A stretch of DNA of 64,000 bases, from the NCBI GenBank assembly GCA_026724425.1, contig JAIUCV010000007.1, positions 28,184,574-28,248,573 of the forward strand. The letters run 5' to 3'. This stretch comes from Erythrophleum ivorense. Its lineage: Eukaryota; Streptophyta; Magnoliopsida; Fabales; Fabaceae. Positions 14,120 to 23,990 of the stretch are shown one piece after another; the first letter of the stretch is position 1; each line of letters begins with the position of its first letter. The translations under genes were made by a program, and so were the position numbers. Below the pieces are notes generated by a model. It ran no database searches. It had not been told where the DNA came from and saw nothing but the letters and a program-made list of their open reading frames with translations.

Positions 14120-15030
14120 TGAATTATTAAAGAACAAACAAATTTGTGCCTCCTATCCTTCAGTAGCCGAAGCACCACCAGTGCAGAAAAGAGAAGGAAT
14201 GAGAAGCTGGCAAACAATTAAGATTAATATGCCTACTTGTATTATTCCAGGATGTAGGTCAATCCAGAGGCAAAAATGTAGTTGCTATATATCTCACCCC
14301 TGGGATTTATTTTTTAACAGAACCTCCAAAGGACTAAGATGAGTATTTTCAATTAAATATTTATTTCTAGCAAACCAAATATTTTCTAGGATAACCATAT
14401 TCAGAATTGTGTTTTCATGAAGAGTTAATTCCGAGTCAAACCACATAGCTACACTAAGAACAAATGACCCAAACTCTCATTACAGTAATTAATATCAAAT
14501 TCCATTCATTAAAGTTCGTATTGTAATCAAACAAACAAACGCATACACTTCATGTTAACATAGAGGAATGCATCACACAGAAACAACACCAACAACAACA
14601 AATTCAAGGGAATATTAATGATGTTTTCTAAAATTTGTAAATTATAAGCTCACACAGTGTATTACTCTGCATCATTTCCAAGTATATGATCAAAATTGAT
14701 TTTTGTTTAAGCTCCTCCTATCACATTGTATACTTCACTATCAAGCTTTGGTGCTTTGTGGAAGTTGCAACGCCATGAAAGTCACCTCATCATTAAATTT
14801 CTATGTTCCAAAGACAAATAACAGAAATTTGCTAATCACTGCAAGTAATATGACTCTCTTCACAGAGGACATAGAACCTAACAAACTTGAATTTCCAAAT
14901 CTTATCATACTTATATACCACTCATGAAACCAAATTTGTTCCTACTGTCCTTTAGTAGCCAAAACAACCCCCAGTGCCTCAAAGAGAAGGAATGAGCAGC
15001 AAGCAAAAAATTATGAGCTGGACAACTGGT
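14120..15030. repeat. spaced duplication downstream of the AS8-like exons
   Basis: About 14,140-14,215 and 14,935-15,030 share CCTTNAGTAGCC, CCAGTGC and AGAGAAGGAATGAG motifs. The right copy overlaps the end of the frameshifted AS8-like exon, so the left copy may derive from the same gene's 3' region. Confidence 0.5.
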
Positions 15031-15272
15031 TATGGAATGCACACAAACTTTCCCAAGTAGGAGTAGTATGTAAAGGAAGCCTGTTCTTCACGTCAAAGAA
15101 ATCAATAGATTCAATACCCTTGATCATAACTGCTTTTTCCTAAAGCTAGAGAAATTTTCAGTGGCTTCTCTTTGCAAGTTAGAAACACAAGGTGCAATAA
15201 TAATCCTGCTATCCCCTGCAACATGTTTTCTAGAAAGAAGACAACTAGATTGTGCTGACTCCAGTGCAGAGC
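15011..15272 (-). pseudogene. AS8-like C-terminal exon, frameshifted
   Basis: On the minus strand this exon reads GSALESAQSSCLLS, then KHVAGDSR, IIIAPCVSNLQRE and ATENFSSFRKKQL, where a stop appears. In another frame the reading resumes as KGIESIDFFDVKNRLPLH and runs to a TAA at 15,011-15,013. The shift lies near 15,121-15,128. The peptide resembles the C-terminal part of plant glycine-rich 'cadmium-induced protein AS8-like' proteins (small membrane-associated proteins of unknown mechanism), as recalled, not searched. A usable acceptor (CAAGAG then GC) keeps phase with the upstream exon at 15,466-15,568. Either this is a decayed copy or the protein ends early at KKQL. Confidence 0.5.
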
Positions 15273-15465
15273 CTCTTGTTGCCATAATAGTTGGATTGAA
15301 TAGAGAAAAAAGAAAAACTCAAATGTCCACGAGCTCAAGATTTTCATATCCACCAAGCAAGAGGGCCAGGTTATAATGACCCCTGAATACATCAGAGCAA
15401 CTTTTATGAATAAAGTGACACCTTCAGAAAGCAACCAACAATTCAAGTCTATAAGAAGGGTTTAC

Positions 15466-15568
15466 CTCTATAAGAAGCTTGAAACATGAAGTCAACAGGA
15501 AGACCCACACCAAAGCAAGACAGAGTGATACCTACACTAAATCCAACACCACAGCTAGCTTGTAGACC
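15466..15568 (-). pseudogene. AS8-like glycine-rich membrane exon
   Basis: A 103-nt exon on the minus strand has an acceptor (TTCTAG then GGTCTAC) and a donor (AGAG then GTAAAC). It encodes GLQASCGVGFSVG, then ITLSCFGVGLPV and DFMFQASYR. The GCGVGFSVG-hydrophobic-GLP pattern is typical of the glycine-rich transmembrane segment of plant cadmium-induced AS8-like proteins. It ends in phase 1 and joins in frame to the exon at 15,011-15,272. The expected N-terminal exon, rich in GMGIGCGVGW-type sequence, was looked for upstream to 19.3 kb and not seen. The gene is therefore probably truncated, or that exon lies elsewhere. The family name is from memory; the exon structure is seen directly. Confidence 0.55.
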
Positions 15569-16511
15569 CTAGAATTCTTGTTAAATAATCCACTAAAATT
15601 CACAAAACTGCAAAGACTTCCTAAATAGAAACTAATTTACAATAAATGCTTAAACACTCATTTTACTGTCAAAAGTAAGCATTCAAACATTTGGAATATA
15701 AATAACCATGCATAGAAGACTGAAAATTCACTCATTGTCCGTGAATGAAAGAAACAAAGGATTACTCCATACTCTTATCCATCTCAAGAGGCATCCTTAA
15801 CAATCCCTTGTGTAAGTGCATTTGGGACATCCAAAGCTCTTTATAATAATGACTAATGAGGAGGAAAGTACAATACTAACTCCATACAATAATTATAAGT
15901 ATTTATTTAACCAATAGTTATAAGATTCACATAAGAAAGTTTAAGAAGAAAAGGAAAGAGATTTTTACTTCCATTGCCAGATCAGGGACATTAGCTTGAA
16001 GAGACATGTCCTCAACTCCCAATAGAAGCATCAATATCTAAATTTCACTTCCAGCCCCATGCAACAAACTGAAGTAAATCTGAACTCTAAAATTGATCAC
16101 CATCGAATTCTAAGTAAAAAAGAAAGAAAGAAAGAAAAATGGACCCTGTAGACAAATACAAGATCTTCCAGTAATTGCTTCTATAACCACATTTTAAGCC
16201 ATCTATGCTGAATCTCCATTATTTAATTTTATAGTCCATACAATCAAGTTTTAGAGCAACATGGTTTTCTTCTCCATTTTTTCTGGGCTAAATAGAAGCA
16301 CTGTTATCTAACTCATACATTTTAGCCTCCTACCCCCAACATAACTTTGTTACTCATAAAAGAAGAAAAAGAGGCACAGCTTGATGTGTGGGTATTATAT
16401 GTGGAAAAAAAAAACATATAATTTATAATCCAAGTAATTAGAGAATGCCATGGAAGATAGAAAAGTAGGAGTAGACACCATAAATAGGTACATATCAGAG
16501 TTTCAACTCAC

Positions 16512-16613
16512 CATTTTCTTGGTGCTGGTAAGAGCCTCAAGTTTGAAATCCCTGCATCTCATGAAAGTCAAAAACTGTACTGGAAGTTCTTCCAAAAGAG
16601 CATGGAGATCTGT
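16512..16613 (-). CDS. isolated internal exon, unknown family
   Basis: A 102-nt segment on the minus strand is bounded by an acceptor (TTGGCAG) and a consensus donor (ATG then GTGAGT). It is open for 34 codons: TDLHALLEELPVQ, FLTFMRCRDFKLE, ALTSTKKM. The amphipathic LLEELPVQFL stretch looks like real protein. I do not recognise the family; a resemblance to the C-terminal part of ABC1-type kinases crossed my mind but is too weak to assign. It could share a transcript with the first exon at 19.2 kb. No flanking exons could be tied to it with confidence. Confidence 0.4.
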
Positions 16614-16665
16614 CTGCCAATTAAACACATTAAACAGTGAAAGTGTTCATTCAATTAACCCCGCC

Positions 16666-16667
<2 letters not shown>

Positions 16668-16699
<32 letters not shown>

Positions 16700-16707
16700 G
16701 GGGGGGA
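16668..16707. repeat. oligo(T)-oligo(G) tract, about 40 bp
   Basis: A T run followed by more than twenty G with one A interruption. Such a run could form a G-quadruplex on the plus strand. Length in assemblies is often unreliable. Confidence 0.9.
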
Positions 16708-16858
16708 GAAATAAAGAAAAAAAGAGAAATCCAAGCTTCGTTAGCAACATATGTCAAAAACTACACTACTGACTCTGTACTTCTCGCATTGGAAAAAACT
16801 GCACTATATCTCTTGTAGCTATACAACCTGTTACTTCCTAACCTACACCCATTATCAG

Positions 16859-17815
16859 CCTCTTCTAACCATGCCTACTATTGAATTTGTTGTTAATAAA
16901 TTCTTGTTTCAATAACGTAGTGTGCTAGTTCTTTAATTCCTATTTCAATCAAATCATTCACAAAATTAGAAATAAAAATTCTAAACTATTTCATAAAAAA
17001 GAGAGACATATACTAATTAACTATAATTAAAAAACAAAGTGAGATATATGCAAATCAGAATACCATAAAAAAGTTGTTTGCTGATCTATTCAATGCTTTA
17101 TTTGAGAGAATTTAGAATTCCATACCTCCATTGTCACCATCTCCACTATTGAATTGGTTGGTAATAAATTCTTGTTTCAATAGGGTAGCATGCCAGTTCT
17201 TCAATTCATATTTCAATTAAATCATTCACAAATCTGGAAATAAAAATTTTGAACTATTTGAAAAAGAAAAAAAGAGAGATATATAATTAAAATAGAAAGA
17301 GATGTATACTAATCAAAATACAACAAAAAGAATGGTTTGGTGATCTACTCAATGATTTATTTGAGAGAATTTAGAATTCCATACCTCCATTGCCACCATA
17401 TCCACTATTAAATTTGTTGCTAATAAATTCCTGTTTCAATAAGGTATTATGCTAGTTCTTCAATTTCTATTTCAATCAAATCATTCACAAACTTAGAAAT
17501 AAAAATTCTGAACTATTTCCCAAAAAAAAAAGATATATATACTATTCAACTATTGGTGACAAATAGAGAGATATATACTAATCTGAATACCATAGAAGAA
17601 TTGTTTGTTGATTTATTCAGTGCTTTATTTGAGAGAATTTAGAAGTCCATACCTGTATTGTCACTATCTCCATTACTGAATTGGTTGCTAATAAATTCCT
17701 TTTTCAGTAAGTTAACATCCTAGTTCTTTAATCCTATTTCAATTAAATCTTTCACAAACCTAGAAATAAAAATGCTAATCTGTTTCCAAAAAAGAGATAT
17801 ATACTAATTAATTAT
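16859..17815 (-). repeat. tandem array, four units of ~260 bp
   Basis: Four imperfect head-to-tail units have matching landmarks at about 16,912, 17,170, 17,429 and 17,697, spaced 258, 259 and 268 bp. Each unit carries TATTTGAGAGAATTTAGAA next to a segment that, on the minus strand, looks like a ~45-nt mini-exon followed by a GTATGG donor. Examples are EFISNKFNSGYGGNG at 17,385-17,429 and EFITNQFNSGDGDNG at 17,126-17,170. The 16.9 kb copy has lost the donor and gained a stop. One substitution next to the acceptor changes exon length by one base between copies, so the array may no longer be coding. Confidence 0.6.
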
Positions 17816-18700
17816 AATTAACTAAGTTGATCTCAATGATTCCAACCCCAGGAATCTTGTGGCACACACTTACTAACTTAGGAACTCAGGGCCCTTACCG
17901 CAATTAGATAACTTTTATTAGTGGGTTACACCTTTCATAATATCCTAAGAATTGTAATTGTTGCATATTAGTAACCTAGCTCAGAAGAACTCTAATAATT
18001 AACACTCACAATTAGTTAGCAATCAACTTTAGCTATACAAGTTTCCCTTTTTAAGCCTTTACAACAATTTACCATGTCAAATGATATTCTCATTTCCTAA
18101 CTTATTTAGTAACTTATTCACCATATGATTTAACTTTTACCCTCAAATTATCCTCAACTCTAATCATTTCCAATTTGATTTTACTACTATACACACCAAT
18201 TTACCCACCAAATAATCAATTCTTGTGTCCTTACAAGCCCTAGCTTGTGTAGGGTCCAAACTAGTTTCTAATACATAAACAAGTACAATAAATTTATCAA
18301 CAAATCCCTTTACTAATTTAATAGTTTTTCCAAGCTAAACTTCAATCAAATTCCATTCATCCCCAAGACCCCAGTTTAACCATCCCATAATCCAACCCTT
18401 GTTGTTAAAACCTATCCTTAATCAATTCATTTCCAAACAGATTTCCAACACCTTCAATGAGTTGAGAACTTACCTAAGGGGTCTTGAATAGTAAATTTGA
18501 ACTAGTGGTTAGATCACCTAGCTTGAAATAGTGCCAATTCATCCTACAATTATAACCCCATCTTTAGCACTCCACAATACTTGACAACAAGGTGATAATA
18601 ACAACAATAAAATTTTAAATTCTTCTTTTATTATTATTGCTACTATTATTATTTTAATAAAAACCGAGGAGGATAAACAAGGAAGAGGACATCTCAGCCA
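17816..18700. other. intergenic or intron DNA, nothing recognised
   Basis: Moderately AT-rich with many C-rich words (CCAACCC, CCATCCC). No splice-bounded open frame or repeat termini were identified. It could be intron of the minus-strand gene whose first exon is at 19.2 kb. Confidence 0.4.
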
Positions 18701-18712
18701 AAATTAGGCCAT

Positions 18713-18760
18713 GTTTGATATGGTGGAAAGGAATGAAATAGAATGAAAAAAAAAAGTAAA
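18713..18760. mobile_element. possible MITE end
   Basis: GGCCATGTTTGATATGG followed by an AGGAATGAAATAGAATG motif matches the style of small TIR element ends. No opposite end was found, so this is tentative. Confidence 0.3.
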
Positions 18761-19123
18761 TAAGTGAGTAAGAAAATGAAATTTATGTCATTACTTAAAA
18801 TAATAATAAAAAAAGACAGAGTAATGAGAATAAAAACGTAATAAAAATATAATAAATATTTCTCAATTTTTTTTTTTGTTGAAAAGATTTACATTCCTCT
18901 GGTACCATGAATGTCGCCTTTCCAACCCAACAGAAAAACCAAAATAAACCCACGGCCTAGGGGAAAAAGATGGCCGAAAGTACAATTTAAGATCCTGGGG
19001 AAAACACTCGAGTTGCTGCACATTAAAGAGCTGAAAACAAGGTAGCTTGGTGAGTGAAAAGATAAAAGAGAGTAGGGAAAGAAGGGGAGGTAGCTACAGA
19101 AGACAAATGAGTTGCTGAACTTA

Positions 19124-19213
19124 CCAATTTGGAACTGTTGGTCCGGGGGGATGTAGCTGAAGAAAGTTCAGTAATTGCAAGGATGAAAGAAAAGAAACTC
19201 AACGTCCGCACCA
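19124..19213 (-). CDS. candidate first exon with signal-peptide-like start
   Basis: On the minus strand an ATG in good context (GCAGCCATGGTG) opens MVRTLSFFSFILAITELSS, followed by ATSPRTNSSKL and a consensus donor GTAAGT. The basic start, hydrophobic core and small residues before a likely cleavage point look like a secretory signal peptide. Upstream (19.25-19.68 kb) lies a pyrimidine-rich minus-strand leader with an AG/CT microsatellite, common in plant 5' untranslated regions. The mature protein cannot be named. Downstream exons are uncertain: the mini-exon array and the exon at 16,512-16,613 are the nearest candidates. It may be a true gene start or a relic. Confidence 0.4.
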
Positions 19214-19633
19214 TGGCTGCCCAAACGTTTAAAAAAAAAAGGTGGGAAATGGGCTTCAAAAGTGTAGAAAACGCAGCAGAAACAAAACCACATAGAATTC
19301 ACAAAAGGAGGCACGAAACAGAAAAAGAAAGAAGCTTACCGCTGAAGAGAATGAGGGCTGGAATGGCAACCACGAAAATGCCACTAGTTGAGCACGATTT
19401 TTGGCCAAGGGAGGAACGTTTGACTTGAAGAAGCTGCAACGCTAAGTTGGGGCAAAAGGCAGACACATGGGATGAATGGAAATCCCTGAAGTAGTGAAGT
19501 GTAAGGAGAAACCTGCAACTTGGTTTTTTTTTTTAAAAAAAAAAAAGATGAGAAATGGAGAAGTGAGATGCCCATATTCCACCGCAGATCCTTACTTCAG
19601 GGTATCCCATCGTATTAGGATAGCAAAAATCTG

Positions 19634-19638
<5 letters not shown>

Positions 19639-19667
<29 letters not shown>
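19639..19667. repeat. AG microsatellite
   Basis: About 14 AG units. It reads as CT repeats in the presumed minus-strand leader of the exon at 19.2 kb. Confidence 0.95.
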
Positions 19668-19671
<4 letters not shown>

Positions 19672-19684
19672 CTAGATTTGTTTA

Positions 19685-20103
19685 AGGATGTGTTTGGATG
19701 GGAGGTTTTTGAGGGAGAAAGAAAGAAAATAAGATGTTTGATTAAAAAAATCAGGGAGGAGAGGAAAGGGGGGAGGAGGAGAGACAAATTTTCTTGATTT
19801 TAGAGTGAGGATTTTGTAAGTTGTAATTTATTTTATTATTTTTTAATATTTTAATATTTAATAAAAATTAAGATAATTTTTTATTAGAAATTAAAAATAA
19901 AAAATATTAGAATTTATAATTTTTTTAAAAAAATATTGATATAAATAATTTTTTTATAAAAAAATTAAAATAATATAAAAATAAATTTATCTAAATATAA
20001 TTATCCCTTCTTCTCTTCTTTCTAGCTAAATAAAACTCATTAAACTTTTTTTTTCTGTTAACCTCCTCTCCCCTCTCTTTTTCTCCATTCAATCAAACAA
20101 AGC
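19685..20103. mobile_element. MITE-like element, about 420 bp
   Basis: The left end AGGATGTGTTTGGATGGGAG is mirrored by the right end, which reads AGGCTTTGTTTGATTGAATG when reverse-complemented. Both ends then run into GA-rich / TC-rich arms (GAGGAGAGGAAAGGGG and CCTCTCCCCTCTC). The AT-rich core is non-coding. No clear target duplication was found. Confidence 0.55.
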
Positions 20104-20343
20104 CTGCGTCAGTTGGCATGTTTTGAAATTTTGGAAAGATAAAGAGTAGAGTATAATTTGCTAAAAGTGAGTTATTAGGTGTTAAAAAAAGATTGGGAAG
20201 AGAGAGAGGATTGTGACCATCCCAAAGTATTAGCCAATTGATTTATGACATAATTTGTCGGTTGTTCTCCCTAATCAAATTTTAGACTTAAGCTCTAGCT
20301 GTATTTAATTTAATCAATGTTAAAGTCAATTCTTCCTTTGTAT

Positions 20344-20370
20344 TATATATATATATATATATATATATGC
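20344..20370. repeat. TA microsatellite
   Basis: About 13 TA units in AT-rich DNA. Confidence 0.95.
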
Positions 20371-23300
20371 ATATATTTTCTTGGATTAACCCATAAAGTG
20401 GGAGATTGACAAAAATTTTATTTTAACATAATATTCCCAAACTATTCTTAAGCTCAAAGTTTTATTTATCTTACTTTTTTTATTTCTTAAATTAAATTCT
20501 CTTAAATCTAAGTTTGTTCTACAAAATTTGAATTTACCTCCAAATTTTTTCATTATTTCCTCTTCTTAAATTTTTTTAGCTTATTACTTGGACTTTAAAA
20601 TTTTATTTAATTTTAACAAAATAAAAAAATTTAATTTTTAATTTTCTTAGCAGAGGAAAACAAATCTAATTACATAAGTTTATAAGTTGTTTACAATCAA
20701 ATTCATGTTATCATATTTCTAATTTATTTAATTAAATATTTTTCTTCTGTCTTATTGTTTTTGGCATTTGTTTGTCTTGGGATCCAAGACACGGATGAGT
20801 GCGTAGAATTGTCTCCGAGTGAGTGAGACTGGTCGAGAGAGACTGAAATAATAAAAAGATGGTAACTTTTATTAAGGGTTTAAAGAGTTAGTGGTATAGT
20901 AGTTAGAAAGAACAAAAATTATGATTCTTAGATTTAATGGAGTGTAAACTAATTAGTGTGGTTGTTCATCTTGTAAGGCAATTTACTATTCAAATTTGCA
21001 TTCCCTATAGAATTAAATATGTAATAATATCTAATATTAGAGATTCTGGAGCAGAAACATAAAGGCATTCACACCTCTGCCCATAGTTATTAGCGTTGAT
21101 GTTACAACTAGAACTTCAAATCTAATTGGTTCATACCGGTACCAAACTCGCCTTAATAAACATATTTTGTACTCATTTTAGGCGATAAACCAATTTCTTT
21201 ACCGCATCATGCATGTCCAGGTCAACTTGTTTTTTATATTTTTTATTTAGAAAGAAAGCATATTTCTTGATTTTTTTTCCTTGAATTGAAATTCTAAACA
21301 TAATGATTTTCAGTTAATAATGATGATATAGAAAAAATATTTTGATTAATTCTAATTGAAATGTTTTACTTCTGCAAACGTAACAATATATTTTCTAAAT
21401 TTTTTAGTTATTTTTGTAAAACAAGTTAAACATAAAACCTATTAATCAACCGAAATGAATCATTTGGTATTATAAAAAAATGGATCTATTCAATTTTTCT
21501 TTTTTTTTTAATCCATGATAACAAACGTGTAATTTCGCCCTTAAGCCAACGAAGTTCAGTTTTGTATATTTTTACTAGGGAGAGCTTTATAAATGTAGAC
21601 CAGGAAATTGATAAGAATGCTCTATTTTGTTTCATTGGGAATATATACAATAAAATGCATACCAGAAACGGTATGGAAATAATTACAAAAAATGAAAATC
21701 TATGACAATAATTGTAGAGAGAATTAGAGTTTACGATTAAAAATAAAAATATTTACTCTCAAAAATCTATTATTACTAAGTTAAAAGATTTTATTTAAAG
21801 TCAATAATAATTTATTCTAAATCTAATAGTAATGGATCTCTAAAAATAAATATTCTTATCTTTGAATTCTCAATTCTAACTCTCCCATAATTCTAACACA
21901 ATTGGTTGCGCCTATTAAAGAATTAGCTGAGGAGAATTTTGAGGTCGACTATCCCTCTAATTGAGGAGATAATTTTGGAGTGTTACCGATATGATGGGGT
22001 GGCATTGGACCAGATTTAGTGCATTGTGCTGCTCCTAATGAGCTCGGATTTTATATTTTGTGTGTTTGTTTTTTAAATATCAATAGCTATTTTTTTAAAT
22101 TAATAATTGAGAAATTATTTTTATTATGCTTTTTGCATCCCTCAAAAGAAAAAATTTTAAGATAAATATAAAATTAAAAAATTTAAACCATTTAAATCAA
22201 ATATAAACAATTACTATCTAAGTACGATGCTGCTTTTAAGAAGAGCAACACCTAATCCAAACATGTAGCCTCACGCTACAACAAAATTAAAGATGTGTCA
22301 ATTTTCAATTTGGTAATAGAAAAGAAACAGTCGATTTTTTTTTTTAACTATACTTATATCAGTCGAATATCATTAATCACTGTATAATTTGCTTAGTCTA
22401 ATCTGATTGTTACAATATAACCGATTACAACTCACACAATTACTAAACAAATACAATTCAAAAAGCTGCAGTGCAGTCTACAAGTGGAGACAGCAGCATG
22501 CAAACTGCGTTGCAACCTTATAAATAAATATAAAAACTTTAAATTTAAATAAAATAATAATAATAATAATAATAAGCTTATTTTTTAAAATAAAATAGAA
22601 ACTTACAGCTTTTCAAGTTAATAAAAAAATTTATTATTGCATACATTAAATTCAAAAAATAATTATTTCATAAAATTAATTTGTAATAAAAATTTATTTA
22701 TTTCTTTTATCCGTTTTTTAAAAAAATTATTTTCCTTCTATCCATATGCTCGACAAATATAAAATAAAAAAAATACTTTTCTTTTGCTATCTACATTGTA
22801 GAGGGAGAAAAGAAAATTTTTAAAAAATTTATCTACGTTACTTTATCTTTCTTGAATGAAGAAAACAAATATTTATTATTAATTTAAAAAAAGGAAAATG
22901 GAGACTCTCAACAGATGCTCAATTTAATAAATTGAGATTGAATAAGTAAATAAAATTTTTTATAAATCCTATTTTAAATTAACAAAATAATAGAACATAA
23001 GATTCATGATTAAAATGAAAAATCAACAAAATTAGGATTGTTTTTGGTGGTTTCGGTGAGAAGGAAGGATTATAGTGGTGGACAAAGCAAGATAGTGAAG
23101 AGGGAATAAGGGAGGCGAGAGAGAATACAATGGTGATACAATGGCTAGCAAAGTGATGACTGTAACTCCTTGGCTTAGTGTTTTTTTGGTATGCCTTCAT
23201 TTTTACTACTCAATAGACGATCAATGGAAAGTAAGAATAAAGGAGAATGAATGAGGAGATGGAAAATAGGAGATTCAATTAATAAAGCTGAAAGTAATGT

Positions 23301-23430
23301 AAGGACCCGCACCCATTCTACTTCTCCTTGCTTAAGCCGATTTAGTAAGGATGTATATCTGAAATACAAGAAGCAGCCAAAAACCAACCAATAAACCATC
23401 AATGGAAAGTAATGTATACTTGAAATGGAT
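20371..23430. other. AT-rich DNA, no gene seen
   Basis: Two stretches of more even composition (20,775-20,860 and 21,895-22,050) were read in all frames without a recognisable product. An AAT microsatellite lies at about 22,555-22,576. TCAATGGAAAGTAA occurs at about 23,220 and 23,398. Confidence 0.5.
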
Positions 23431-23439
23431 TGATGGAAA

Positions 23440-23617
23440 CGGATTTAGATTCTCTTCACCAATTTTATCATCTTTTGTCTCTCTACCAAAATCTTAGCCT
23501 TTAAATTTATCAATTACCCACAATCAATAATAAAAATTTTAAAAAACATAATCTTAGCCATTAGATTTTGGTAGAGAGGGAAAGGAGAGAAGAATTGGTA
23601 GAGAAAATCTAAATCCG
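23440..23617. mobile_element. MITE, 178 bp, long inverted repeats
   Basis: The ends are perfect inverted repeats for at least 12 bp (CGGATTTAGATT / AATCTAAATCCG). They continue imperfectly inward through CACCAATTTT / AGAATTGGT and TCTCTACCAAAATCT / AGATTTTGGTAGAGA. The whole element could fold into one long hairpin around a ~60 bp AT-rich loop. Flanks GATGGAAA and ATGAAAAC are similar but not a clean duplication. Confidence 0.8.
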
Positions 23618-23873
23618 ATGAAAACAACTTTCTCCCCAAGGATGGAGTTAACAGTGTCAAAGTCTTCACGTTCTACACCAAAATAAATAAGAAATTAAAA
23701 GAACACAAAGAAAGTTCTTTTAAACATAAATTCTTAAAAGCCATAAGCAATCAATTGCAAACAAATATACATTTGTTATAAAATTGATGAAAATATAAGA
23801 AATAGTGCAAGAGAGAAAAGTAAAAGAAGAAATGCGAGAGCACTCTTCATTTACTTAGAGTATTATAAGTTGC

Positions 23874-23890
23874 CTCTATTTATAGGCCCT
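23874..23890 (-). promoter_or_regulatory. possible TATA box, minus strand
   Basis: The minus strand reads GGCCTATAAATAGAGGC, a strong plant TATA-like site. A TC-rich leader follows (TTTCTTCTTTTACTTTTCTC, about 23,810-23,830). The layout resembles a copia-type LTR promoter, but no LTR ends were found. Confidence 0.3.
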
Positions 23891-23990
23891 CTGCCATGAA
23901 GATCAATATAAAGGTTAAAATAATATGAATAAAAAAATTAATTTACATAATTGTATAATATAAATACTTCAGGGGATATAGGATATATGA

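Noticed and set aside
15161..15376. 71-codon plus-strand open frame
   Set aside because: It is the antisense of the AS8-like exon, whose minus-strand reading matches a known pattern.
16450..16818. 122-codon plus-strand open frame ending in a Gly-rich stretch
   Set aside because: The glycines come from the poly-G tract; the minus-strand exon at 16,512-16,613 has better splice signals.
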